14,395 nucleotides of DNA from Clostridiaceae bacterium. GTDB taxonomy: Bacteria; Bacillota; Clostridia; Oscillospirales; Butyricicoccaceae. Position numbers and translations under genes: made by a program. Under the pieces are notes generated by a model. The model saw only the letters and a program-made list of their open reading frames with translations, made no database searches and had not been told where the DNA came from. Below, one piece after another: positions 1 through 6,248 of this stretch. The first letter of the stretch is position 1, and every line of letters starts with the position of its first letter. The stretch is taken from contig JAGZOP010000053.1 in assembly GCA_018383195.1 (NCBI GenBank), positions 1 to 14,395 on the forward strand, in the 5' to 3' direction.

Positions 1-1
1 T

Positions 2-124
2 CTCCAGTATGACCGCCTGCAAGAGCTGAACATGACCCACTTCGACTGCTGGGCCAGCCGCTTCGGAGAAACCGTCACGGCGCTGGAGCTGGCACCGGAG
101 GAGTACAATGCAATAGGACGATGA
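2..124 (+). pseudogene. 3' remnant of an ICE-type helicase/methylase gene, cut by the element end
   Basis: The first 40 codons of the window read in one frame to a TGA at 122-124. The peptide includes RLQELNMTHFDCWASRFGET followed by VTALELAPE. From memory this matches the stretch found deep inside the very large SNF2-helicase/DNA-methylase-like proteins of Tn1549-type conjugative elements, where the family continues after LELAPE with a Gly-Tyr-Arg-Thr-rich run. Here the next residues are EYNAIGR and then a stop, unlike the family, so homology appears to break near position 100. The gene's start lies left of the window. I infer that the transposon entered this gene. The match is from memory and short, so an unrelated tail is possible. 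Confidence 0.55.
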
Positions 125-145
125 AATCATCGCTCCTAAATGCAT
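108..145. repeat. Imperfect 38-bp palindrome at the left end of the element
   Basis: The arms pair as ATGCA (108-112) with TGCAT (141-145), TAGGA (114-118) with TCCTA (134-138), and CGATGA (119-124) with TCATCG (127-132), around a central AA. It overlaps the stop codon of the helicase remnant and lies about 150 bp before the recombinase start. Large serine recombinases bind partly palindromic sites at element ends, so this could be a recombinase binding site. It could instead be a terminator-like hairpin, although no T-tract follows. Confidence 0.45.
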
Positions 146-278
146 AAGCAACGATCAAAAAACTTTCGGCGAAAACTTCAAAAACTTACGATTTTCTGTG
201 AGAAATGGTTCCGGTTTGACCCCTGATTTTCTCCTATTAATAGAGAACAGTCCATGCCTCAACCAGATTACATAAAGA

Positions 279-287
279 AAGGAGGGG
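279..287 (+). promoter_or_regulatory. Strong ribosome binding site of the recombinase
   Basis: AAGGAGGGG precedes the ATG at 295 with normal spacing. This favours ATG 295 over the in-frame ATG at 322, although family members usually begin close to the MTALYERLSR stretch that follows 322. Confidence 0.7.
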
Positions 288-294
288 GTAAACC

Positions 295-2355
295 ATGCAG
301 AGAACAGCAGGAAAAGCAAAAATGACAGCACTCTATGAGAGACTGTCGAGAGATGATGACCTTGTAGGTGAGTCGAACTCGATTACCAATCAAAAGAAGT
401 ACCTTGAAGACTATGCCCGCAGAAACGGTTTGGGAAACATCATCCACTTCACGGACGATGGATATTCCGGTGTGAATTTCAATCGGCCCGGCTTTCAGTC
501 TCTGATCGCCGAGGTGGAGGCCGGGAAGATCGGCACCATCATCGTTAAGGACATGAGCCGGTTCGGACGAAACTATTTGCAAGTTGGATTCTACACCGAA
601 GTGATGTTCCCGCAGAAGAATGTGCGGTTCATCGCCATCAACAACGGAATCGACAGTCAAAATGCTTCCAGCAATGATTTTGCCCCGTTCCTTAATATCA
701 TGAACGAGTGGTATGCCAAGGACACCAGCAACAAAATCCGAGCCATCTTTGACGCTCGAATGAAAGATGGGAAACGCTGCTCCGGCAGCATCCCCTATGG
801 CTACAACCGGGTCAAAGACGATAAGCAGTCGATTGTTGTTGACCCGGAGGCCGCAGAGGTGGTCCGGCACATCTTCCAGCTTGCGAACGAGGGCAAAAGC
901 CCCCGCGCGATTGCTGAAATCCTCTCGGAAGAAAAGGTGCTGATTCCCTCCGCCTATGAGAAGGAGAATCACCCGGAGCAGTACAATGGCCAGCAGTTTG
1001 AAGACCCATATATCTGGTCGGTATCGACTGTCAGGACGATTCTCAGCCGACAGGAGTATCTCGGGCATACGGTTCTTCACAAGTCTACCGTTAAGGATTT
1101 CAAAAACCATAAGCGGCAGGAAACAGGGGCAGATGAGCACTATGTATTCCCCAACACTCATGAGCCAATCATCTCGCAGGAGCTTTGGGACAGCGTTCAG
1201 AAGCAGAGAAAGCGGGTGCAGAGAGCTTCTGCGTGGGGCTCACACAGCCACCGGCTGAGCGGTTATCTCTACTGTGCCGACTGCGGCAGAAGAATGACCT
1301 TGCAGACCCACTACAGCAAAACAGATGGTTCTGTGCAATACAGCTTCCGCTGCGGCGGCTATTCCAGAATGACAGATTCCTGTACAGCACACGGCATCTC
1401 CGCGGGACAGGTGGAAGCCCTAATTGCGGCCACGATCAAGAGGATAACCCGCCATGTTCTGACCGATGAAGAGGCATTTGCCGAGGAGATTCAATCGCGC
1501 TGGAATGCCCAGCAGGAGGCAAAGCCACAGCAGAAAAAGTCCGACATAAAGCAGCTGCAAAAGCGATACGGGGAACTGTCTGACCTTGTTCGCAGCCTGT
1601 ATGAGAACTATGTGTCCGGTATCCTCCCTGAACGCCAGTATCGGCAGCTCATGAAGCAGTATGACGATGAGCAGGCGGCAATCGAGGTCAAAATCTCAGA
1701 ATTGGAGGAGCACATTTCTGAGGAAAGTAAGACGCAGCTCAAGATCGACCAGTTCATTGCACTGGTTCACAAGTATCAGGAGAGTGACGAGGTGAGCGAC
1801 GTCATGTTCCGGGAGATGATTGATAAAATCATCGTGCATGAGGCGGAGGGCGTTGGCAATGCCAGAACACAGCAGGTTGATATTTATTTCAACTACGCCG
1901 GACAGATCAATATTGCCTACACCGAGGAAGAACTTGCACAGATGAAGGAGCAGGAAGAACGCGCCCAGGCAGAGCGCATCGCAAAGGAGAAAGCACGCTC
2001 CAAAGCCTACCGGGAAAAACGCAAGGCGCAGAAGATCGCCGAAAACGGCGGCGAGATCGTAAAGAAAAAAGTCTGCCCCCACTGCGGCAAAGAGTACGTC
2101 CCAGAAAGCAATCGGCAAATTTTCTGCTCCAAAGACTGCCGGAAGGCTGTCAAACAAGCCGAGAGACAAAAGCGGCGTGAAGCCGAGCGTGGGGACCATT
2201 TCTACCGTCAGCGCACCTGCGCGGTCTGCGGCAAGCTCTATTGGCCCACCCACAGCCAACAGAAGTTCTGCTCTGAGGACTGCCAGAGAATAAAACACAA
2301 CAAAGTCACCCTGGAATTTTATCACAGGAGAAAAGAACAGGAGGTATCAGCATGA
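295..2355 (+). CDS. Large serine recombinase (TnpX-like transposase/integrase)
   Basis: This 686-residue protein should excise and integrate the element through a covalent 5'-phosphoserine DNA intermediate. The N-terminal resolvase domain (about 10-160) carries YERLSRDDD with the likely catalytic Ser18, and the arginine motif VKDMSRFGRNYLQVG. The recombinase domain follows (about 165-310). The zinc ribbon has Cys327/Cys330 and Cys353/Cys363, and a coiled coil spans about 410-480. Length and layout fit TnpX of Tn4451 (about 707 residues). Unusually, the C-terminus holds two more four-cysteine modules: Cys594/597/611/615 and Cys642/645/659/663. These are spaced C-x2-C-x13-C-x3-C and joined by basic linkers. 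Its stop overlaps the tnpV start by four bases (ATGA), implying coupled translation. The family is certain; the target site preference is not visible. Confidence 0.95.
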   Translation: MQRTAGKAKMTALYERLSRDDDLVGESNSITNQKKYLEDYARRNGLGNIIHFTDDGYSGVNFNRPGFQSLIAEVEAGKIGTIIVKDMSRFGRNYLQVGFYTEVMFPQKNVRFIAINNGIDSQNASSNDFAPFLNIMNEWYAKDTSNKIRAIFDARMKDGKRCSGSIPYGYNRVKDDKQSIVVDPEAAEVVRHIFQLANEGKSPRAIAEILSEEKVLIPSAYEKENHPEQYNGQQFEDPYIWSVSTVRTILSRQEYLGHTVLHKSTVKDFKNHKRQETGADEHYVFPNTHEPIISQELWDSVQKQRKRVQRASAWGSHSHRLSGYLYCADCGRRMTLQTHYSKTDGSVQYSFRCGGYSRMTDSCTAHGISAGQVEALIAATIKRITRHVLTDEEAFAEEIQSRWNAQQEAKPQQKKSDIKQLQKRYGELSDLVRSLYENYVSGILPERQYRQLMKQYDDEQAAIEVKISELEEHISEESKTQLKIDQFIALVHKYQESDEVSDVMFREMIDKIIVHEAEGVGNARTQQVDIYFNYAGQINIAYTEEELAQMKEQEERAQAERIAKEKARSKAYREKRKAQKIAENGGEIVKKKVCPHCGKEYVPESNRQIFCSKDCRKAVKQAERQKRREAERGDHFYRQRTCAVCGKLYWPTHSQQKFCSEDCQRIKHNKVTLEFYHRRKEQEVSA

Positions 2356-2726
2356 AGCTCAAACCGAACATCCATGAAAACGGCATCGACTACACGCTGT
2401 CTGGCGACTGCTATCTGCCGGAACTGAGGCTGCCGGAAGATAATCGCCCCATCGGCCGCTGGGGCCGATTACATAGAGAATATCTGAAAACTTACCGCCC
2501 TCTCCTTTATCAATCACTGCTTCTGTCCGGGAAGCTGTATACCATCCTGGCTGACCTGGACAATCAGGCCGCCGAACGGTGCCGCCTGATTGTCCAGCAG
2601 ATGGCCCAGGCCCAGGGCATTACTGAGGAACTGAAAGAGACTGATCCGATACGCTGGGTACAGGCCATGAACTCCATCCGCAGCAGGGCCGAGGAAATCA
2701 TCCAGACTGAGATGATTTATGTGTGA
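2352..2726 (+). CDS. tnpV: TnpV family transposon-encoded protein
   Basis: This 124-residue soluble protein matches the TnpV family found directly behind TnpX-like recombinases. Diagnostic stretches are YLPELRLPE, IGRWGRLHREYLK, LLLSGKLY, and the C-terminal RWVQAMNSIRSRAEEIIQTE. The TnpV role in Tn4451 is unknown, and it is reported as dispensable for transposition in that element as far as I recall. The start ATG at 2352 overlaps the recombinase stop and has GGAGG at 2340-2344, so the two genes form one transcript. No membrane segment or signal peptide is present. The family call is confident; no function can be given. Confidence 0.88.
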   Translation: MKLKPNIHENGIDYTLSGDCYLPELRLPEDNRPIGRWGRLHREYLKTYRPLLYQSLLLSGKLYTILADLDNQAAERCRLIVQQMAQAQGITEELKETDPIRWVQAMNSIRSRAEEIIQTEMIYV

Positions 2727-2739
2727 GGAGGGCAGGACG

Positions 2740-2805
2740 ATGATTCTGGAAGCGATTTATAACGGGAACTTTTACCCCAGCGAAACGGTTGTTCCGATTC
2801 AATGA
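2740..2805 (+). pseudogene. 21-codon stub of a DUF6809-like small gene
   Basis: An ATG at 2740 with GGAGGGCAGG just upstream opens a short frame reading MILEAIYNGNFYPSETVVPI and ending at TGA 2803-2805. From memory, small genes placed after tnpV in Clostridia elements begin this way (LEALYNGEFYPSE) and then continue for 80 or more residues. Here coding ends abruptly and a terminator hairpin begins at once. I infer that the gene was cut when the ABC exporter segment was inserted or when the interior of the element was replaced. A genuine micropeptide is the alternative. Confidence 0.5.
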
Positions 2806-2834
2806 AAAAGGGTGCGCCCCAAAGGACGCACCCC
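2804..2834 (-). terminator. Rho-independent terminator of the ABC exporter operon
   Basis: Arms GGGTGCGCC (2810-2818) and GGACGCACCC (2824-2833) pair with one mismatch around a short A-rich loop. Read on the - strand, a five-T run (2809-2805) follows the stem. It lies about 60 bases after the stop of the last permease gene, as expected for the end of that operon. Confidence 0.7.
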
Positions 2835-2851
2835 ATAAAAGGAAATTTTGG

Positions 2852-2880
2852 CAGGACTTTTCCAAATTGGTAAAGTCCTG
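2852..2880 (+). terminator. Near-perfect 29-bp inverted repeat, terminator-like on the + strand
   Basis: CAGGACTTT (2852-2860) pairs with AAAGTCCTG (2872-2880), and the loop itself contains the palindrome CCAAATTGG. On the + strand it is followed by TTTCTATTT, so it could stop read-through from the recombinase/tnpV transcript into the ABC genes. With the hairpin at 2810-2834 it makes a double barrier between converging operons. Confidence 0.5.
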
Positions 2881-2891
2881 TTTCTATTTGA

Positions 2892-3656
2892 TTAGTACTG
2901 TGCAGAACTACCTTTTTCAAGCATGCGGCGGATAGTCGCCCGGAACAAACCAAGCCCAAAAAGGAACCAGAAACAGGACAGGCTGGATAATGCCCAAAAT
3001 TCCCGGCCGAATTCGGCTTTTCGGATGGATTCCACGCACCAGTAAAAAGGCAATACACGGGCAGGAAAAGAGAAAACCTGCGGGATAGCCTGCAAAGGCA
3101 CAACGGCTCCTGTAAAGAAAAGGGTAAAATAACTTACCGCATTTACCAGGGCGTTTGCTTTTTTATAGAGCAGACTTACGCCGCCGATTATGCAGCCCAT
3201 GCCAGCTACCCCTACCAGAAAGAGCAGGATAGACAGGAGTAAAACAAACGCGGAGACATCCCTATCCGGCTGAATCTGAAAAATCCAGCCGATCAAAAGA
3301 GAAACCGCACCCAGTTTTACTGTTTCTACCAGCAACCGTACAAATACCCGCGCCATTAAGATGCGATCAAATGAACACCGGGTAAGCATCAGCTGTTCCA
3401 ATGTGCCAAGACGGATTTCTTTTTCCACAATGCTGCAAGAGGTCTGGAGTCCAACCGAAGCGTAGCGCCAAAGAATCATTCCAATCCAGGCATAAAAGAT
3501 TGATTGACCTGGGAATAAATCCCTGCCCATGCCGGTAAAGATTCCCAAACAGATGAGCAGAAGGTCGAAAAAGCTGATCATCTGGTCGAACTTATAATAC
3601 CGAATTTCTCGCAGAAGGCGCTCGGCTTCCACTCTAATCAAACGAACAAAATTCAT
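2892..3656 (-). CDS. ABC-2 type transporter permease (second subunit)
   Basis: This 254-residue integral membrane protein begins with a cytosolic stretch (MNFVRLIRVEAERLLREIRY) followed by about six hydrophobic segments. The order fits ABC-2 permeases: two segments at about 25-75, a cytosolic connector with EKEIRLGTLEQLMLTR (the coupling-helix region), then three or four further segments to about 240. It would form the export channel with the neighbouring permease. The start is set by AGGAGG (3670-3665), eight bases before the ATG. The gap from the upstream permease stop is only 15 bases. It shares the GTLEQL(M/L)(L/M)TR motif with its neighbour, so the two are paralogues forming a heterodimer. 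The substrate is unknown. Confidence 0.9.
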   Translation of the reverse strand: MNFVRLIRVEAERLLREIRYYKFDQMISFFDLLLICLGIFTGMGRDLFPGQSIFYAWIGMILWRYASVGLQTSCSIVEKEIRLGTLEQLMLTRCSFDRILMARVFVRLLVETVKLGAVSLLIGWIFQIQPDRDVSAFVLLLSILLFLVGVAGMGCIIGGVSLLYKKANALVNAVSYFTLFFTGAVVPLQAIPQVFSFPARVLPFYWCVESIRKAEFGREFWALSSLSCFWFLFGLGLFRATIRRMLEKGSSAQY

Positions 3657-3671
3657 TTCTCATTCCTCCTG

Positions 3672-4463
3672 TCAATAGCTTGCGGTGGTTCCGCTGCGAT
3701 AGACCCGGTTCAGGCAGCGATGAAAGATCCATACGCCGCCGAAAAGCCAGACAAAGAATTCCAATGCCAGCATGAAAAGACAAAATGCCAGGGAATCTGT
3801 TTGGCCCAGCAGGATCTGCCCAATCGCCTGATTGCTCCAATAAAATGGAAAACACTGAATCAGAAACTGGATTGCAGAAGGAAAAGCACTGATCTCAATG
3901 GTAGTTCCAGAAAAGAACAGGATCAGCGAAGAAGAAAGGGAAGCCAGGGAAGATGCCTGTTTATATACAAGGGAAAATCCAGCAACGATATAACCGGCAC
4001 CATACATGGCTGCCAAGCTCCAAAAGAAAACCACAATGGAAAGGAGGAAACGAACATTTGCAGCCAGCGCAAAATCGATTCCAAAAGACCACATACATAA
4101 AACAAAAACCAGCAACCCCTTGCATAGATCAAACAGGACCTGGGCTGCAATTCGGAAACCAAAGGAAACGGCCAGCGGGATACGGGTCATCAGCAGCTGT
4201 TCCAGGGTTCCCTGCTCGATCTCCTCTTCCATCAAAAGACTGACAAGATCGATCGCATGAGTCCCGAAATACCAGTACATCAATCCAAATAGAAACAGGA
4301 GTTTATCCAAAGAGGCACCTTGGTTTTTGGAAAAGGTAAAGAAAAGGCCGAAAAACATAAAAAAGACATTAAGGTTTCCCAGCAGATAGTTAAACCAGTA
4401 ATTCTTTACGTCTCCAAAAACGCGGAGGCATTCGGCACGCAGCAGTCGAAGCCCATTAAACAT
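3672..4463 (-). CDS. ABC-2 type transporter permease (first subunit)
   Basis: This 263-residue membrane protein has the same architecture as the downstream permease. It has an N-terminal amphipathic stretch (MFNGLRLLRAECLRVFGD), paired hydrophobic segments, and the connector EEEIEQGTLEQLLMTR. A C-terminal block of four hydrophobic segments ends near the basic tail CLNRVYRSG. Its ATG at 4463 overlaps the last codons of the ATPase gene by eight bases and has a GGGGGTGATGG ribosome site inside that gene, so the two are translationally coupled. It should pair with the second permease and the ATPase as an exporter of the NatA/daunorubicin/bacteriocin-resistance type. Substrate assignment is not possible from sequence alone. 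Confidence 0.9.
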   Translation of the reverse strand: MFNGLRLLRAECLRVFGDVKNYWFNYLLGNLNVFFMFFGLFFTFSKNQGASLDKLLFLFGLMYWYFGTHAIDLVSLLMEEEIEQGTLEQLLMTRIPLAVSFGFRIAAQVLFDLCKGLLVFVLCMWSFGIDFALAANVRFLLSIVVFFWSLAAMYGAGYIVAGFSLVYKQASSLASLSSSLILFFSGTTIEISAFPSAIQFLIQCFPFYWSNQAIGQILLGQTDSLAFCLFMLALEFFVWLFGGVWIFHRCLNRVYRSGTTASY

Positions 4464-5358
4464 GGCCCATCACCCCCTTATAAATTTCAGCCACAGATTG
4501 ATTGCATTTTTCAATCTGCACCAGTTGAGGGGAGGCAATATGATGTGCCAGCCAGGAGATATCTTCGGTTTCAAAGATTACAATATCATTCTGCTGTTGT
4601 TGCGTCTGTGCATCAGTCGGGAGCGGTTCTGTCTGCATCTGCCAGGTCACACGGTATCTCGCATTTCGGGATTCCTGCTTGAGTTTGGACAGGGAGCTGT
4701 CACAGCTGATTTTTCCGTGATTCATAAAAATCAGTCGGCAGTTCAGCTGTTCAATCAGGTGGATGTCGTGGGTTGTAATCAGGATAGAAAGCTTCCGCTC
4801 CTGGGCCAGATCTTTCAGCAGCTGGATTACTGATTCAGAAGAAAGAATATCCAGCCCAAGAGTAGGCTCATCCAACAGCAAAATTTCCGGCTGCTTCATC
4901 AAAGCCACCGTAATTGCCAACTTTTGCTGCATTCCGCGGGAGAAGGCACTGGCAGGAACATTTCGAAACGCTTTCAAATCAAATAATTGCAGATACCGCT
5001 CGGCATCGGTCTGAATTTGTTTTTGAGTTAGCCCATTCAGAATACCGAAGTATTGGAGGTTTTCGTAAGCCGTCAAATAATAATAGATATTTCGCGATCC
5101 TTCTAGAACGGTGCCGCACTTGCGGTGAGCGTAAGCGGTATCTTTAACAGAGGAAATCCCGTCGATTAACACATCACCGGAATCTGGTTTTAACAGCCCA
5201 CAGATTGACTTGATCAGTGTGGTTTTTCCTGCGCCATTATGCCCTAAGATGCAGAGGATCTCACCATTGTCTACCGAAAAGGTGACCTGTTCCAATGCAT
5301 GGGTTGTTTTAGTACGTGTGGAATAAGATTTGCTCAGGTTACATACGTCAATTTTCAT
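4456..5358 (-). CDS. ABC transporter ATP-binding protein
   Basis: This 300-residue cytosolic ATPase would drive the two permeases. Numbering from the ATG at 5358: Walker A GHNGAGKT (39-46), a glutamate-type Q-loop region in TVLEGSRNIYYYLTAYENL (83-101), signature SRGMQQ (140-145), Walker B ILLLDE (159-164) followed by PTLGLD, and switch histidine His197. The C-terminal 80 residues form the accessory domain usual in antibiotic or lipid exporters. An in-frame ATG at 5373 exists, but it has no ribosome site. Its own ATGGAG supplies GGAG nine bases before 5358, so 5358 is preferred. It heads a three-gene operon (ATPase, permease, permease), antiparallel to the transposon genes. No regulator gene or histidine kinase lies beside it. 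Confidence 0.93.
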   Translation of the reverse strand: MKIDVCNLSKSYSTRTKTTHALEQVTFSVDNGEILCILGHNGAGKTTLIKSICGLLKPDSGDVLIDGISSVKDTAYAHRKCGTVLEGSRNIYYYLTAYENLQYFGILNGLTQKQIQTDAERYLQLFDLKAFRNVPASAFSRGMQQKLAITVALMKQPEILLLDEPTLGLDILSSESVIQLLKDLAQERKLSILITTHDIHLIEQLNCRLIFMNHGKISCDSSLSKLKQESRNARYRVTWQMQTEPLPTDAQTQQQQNDIVIFETEDISWLAHHIASPQLVQIEKCNQSVAEIYKGVMGHV

Positions 5359-5396
5359 TTTTGGCATCTCCATTTAAATCAAACTTTAATGATTTT

Positions 5397-5424
5397 GCAG
5401 ATGATTTACACCAATATCATCTGT
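5397..5424. promoter_or_regulatory. Operator-like inverted repeat overlapping the likely ABC promoter
   Basis: GCAGATGAT (5397-5405) and ATCATCTGT (5416-5424) are inverted copies differing only at the outermost base, with a 10-bp spacer, so their centres lie about two helical turns apart. On the - strand the repeat covers the position where a -10 element would fall for the TTGACC -35-like hexamer at 5435-5430. A dimeric repressor bound here could block the exporter operon. No such regulator is encoded in the window. Confidence 0.5.
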
Positions 5425-5435
5425 AAAAAGGTCAA
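5405..5435 (-). promoter_or_regulatory. Candidate promoter of the ABC exporter operon
   Basis: On the - strand, TTGACC (5435-5430) is followed after 19 bases by TGTAAA (5410-5405), about 50 bases upstream of the ATPase start. The spacing is longer than ideal and the -10 is weak. A promoter that needs activation or derepression would fit. Confidence 0.3.
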
Positions 5436-5495
5436 ATCCATAAATAAATCAGAGATGCACCAGAGATCACCCTCTTCCATAAATGTAATTTTGAT

Positions 5496-5523
5496 GCTAT
5501 AAGCTAGAATGACTTGCTAGCAA
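5496..5523 (+). promoter_or_regulatory. Candidate promoter and palindrome for the mobilization operon
   Basis: TGCTATAAG (5495-5503 region) resembles an extended -10 without a good -35. It is followed within about ten bases by the perfect palindrome TTGCTAGCAA (5514-5523), which would sit near the transcription start. A relaxase-accessory or repressor protein might bind there. The leader to the DUF3847 start would be about 160 bases. Confidence 0.25.
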
Positions 5524-5677
5524 AAGAAGTGGTGTAAAAGTTCGATTCAGTAAGAGATGGCAATAAAAATTAAACAATAGAATTATATCATGAAGAGGAA
5601 GGCGTGTCTATAAAAACTGGACGAAAAGAAGGATCGAATTAGAGGAGAATCAATTTAAACAAAAGGAGCAAACAGCT

Positions 5678-5983
5678 ATGAGTGAAAAACTGAACCGCAT
5701 GAAAGCCCAAAAGGAAAAGGCCAAACAAAAGCTCCGGTACTACCAGCACCAGGAGAAAATGCTGGAGCACCGGATACCGGAGTTAACCCGCAAGGCTCGC
5801 ACGCATCGTCTCTGTACCCGAGGCGGGATGCTGGAAAGTTTCCTGATCTGCCCGGGGGAGCTGACCGATGACCAGGTGATGGAGCTGTTGAAACTCTCGT
5901 TCCGTCAGCAGGAGGTCGTACTGGCCCTGGCAAAAATGATTCACGATTTGCAGGAGGCTCGAGGAGATCCAACCCTATTGTAA
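5678..5983 (+). CDS. DUF3847 family protein, mobilization accessory
   Basis: This 101-residue, highly charged protein has a lysine-rich helical N-terminus (MSEKLNRMKAQKEKAKQKLR) likely to form a coiled coil. The family block RKARTHRLCTRGGMLESFL (about 38-56) follows, and then a helical C-terminal half. It matches DUF3847, a family found almost always just upstream of MobA/MobL relaxase genes in Clostridia mobile elements. Its position invites a role as an oriT-binding relaxosome accessory, but that is inference. The start at 5678 has AAAGGAG nine bases upstream. The stop codon lies inside the first hairpin of the oriT-like region, so the gene and oriT overlap. The family call is from memory and confident. 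Confidence 0.87.
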   Translation: MSEKLNRMKAQKEKAKQKLRYYQHQEKMLEHRIPELTRKARTHRLCTRGGMLESFLICPGELTDDQVMELLKLSFRQQEVVLALAKMIHDLQEARGDPTLL

Positions 5984-6040
5984 TAGGGCGCAATTATACA
6001 CCGTTCCGGTGCAATTGCGGTCTTGCAGACGGCTTGATGA
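5973..6040. other. Candidate origin of transfer (oriT), MOBQ type
   Basis: AGGGCGCAATTATAC (5986-6000) is, as I recall it, identical to the core of agrobacterial/rhizobial Ti-type oriTs. On the - strand it reads TAATTGCGCCCT, one base from the RSF1010/R1162 nic region TAAGTGCG/CCCT. The expected nick is therefore between G and C of the - strand GCGCCC. A perfect hairpin CCCTATT/AATAGGG (5973-5988) and an inverted repeat CGCAATT/AATTGCG (5989-6019) flank the site. It lies directly before a MOBQ relaxase gene, the usual position. Nicking has not been shown. Confidence 0.72.
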
Positions 6041-6043
6041 AAC

Positions 6044-6240
6044 CGGTCTGGCGTTCCGTTCGCTATCCCGGTTCCATCCCAAGGAAAATTGCATTTTCCT
6101 TGCGCTGCTCCGCAGCTATCCTTTTGCAGCTCTCGCCCAGGGCCGAAGCGCACCCCGCTGCATCCCTGGACAGAGAGCACAACCGAATACGATTCCAGAC
6201 CGTTCGTCAGGAGCAATTCTGACGGGCGGTCTTTTTGTTT
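6044..6240 (+). promoter_or_regulatory. Structured leader with terminator/antiterminator potential before the relaxase
   Basis: A strong hairpin GACCG..CGTCAG / CTGACG..CGGTC (6198-6231) is followed by CTTTTTG, a standard intrinsic terminator, only nine bases before the relaxase ribosome site. Its 5' arm, with flanking bases CCAGACCG (6195-6202), is also a perfect complement of CGGTCTGG at 6044-6051. The two pairings exclude each other. A perfect nine-bp hairpin AAGGAAAAT/ATTTTCCTT (6081-6101) lies between. The layout suggests that relaxase expression is limited by attenuation. Confidence 0.5.
6198..6237 (+). terminator. Intrinsic terminator upstream of the relaxase gene
   Basis: The stem is GACCG-tt-CGTCAG paired with CTGACG-gg-CGGTC (T-G wobbles inside), with an eight-base loop, followed by five T residues at 6232-6236. 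It would end DUF3847 transcripts unless bypassed. Confidence 0.65.
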
Positions 6241-6248
6241 AGGAGGTG

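Larger units (their letters stand above)
5374..5677. other. AT-rich divergent intergenic region between the ABC operon and DUF3847
   Basis: This 304-bp stretch separates the divergent ABC and mobilization transcripts and contains no credible gene. It holds the inverted repeat at 5397-5424, a possible - strand promoter, a TGCTATAAG extended -10-like element (5496-5503) and the perfect palindrome TTGCTAGCAA (5514-5523). It is AT-richer than the genes on either side. Both operons are probably controlled from here. Confidence 0.6.

Noticed and set aside
268..1161. 297-codon open frame on the - strand
   Set aside because: It mirrors the recombinase resolvase domain, whose catalytic motifs are on the + strand; no credible protein family.
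5374..5677. A riboswitch or small RNA in the divergent region
   Set aside because: Only short inverted repeats were found; no recognisable riboswitch core, and no terminator close to either start codon.
6198..6231. The hairpin as the right end of the transposon or part of oriT
   Set aside because: It has a classic terminator T-tract and lies between two mobilization genes, and the conserved oriT core is 200 bases upstream.
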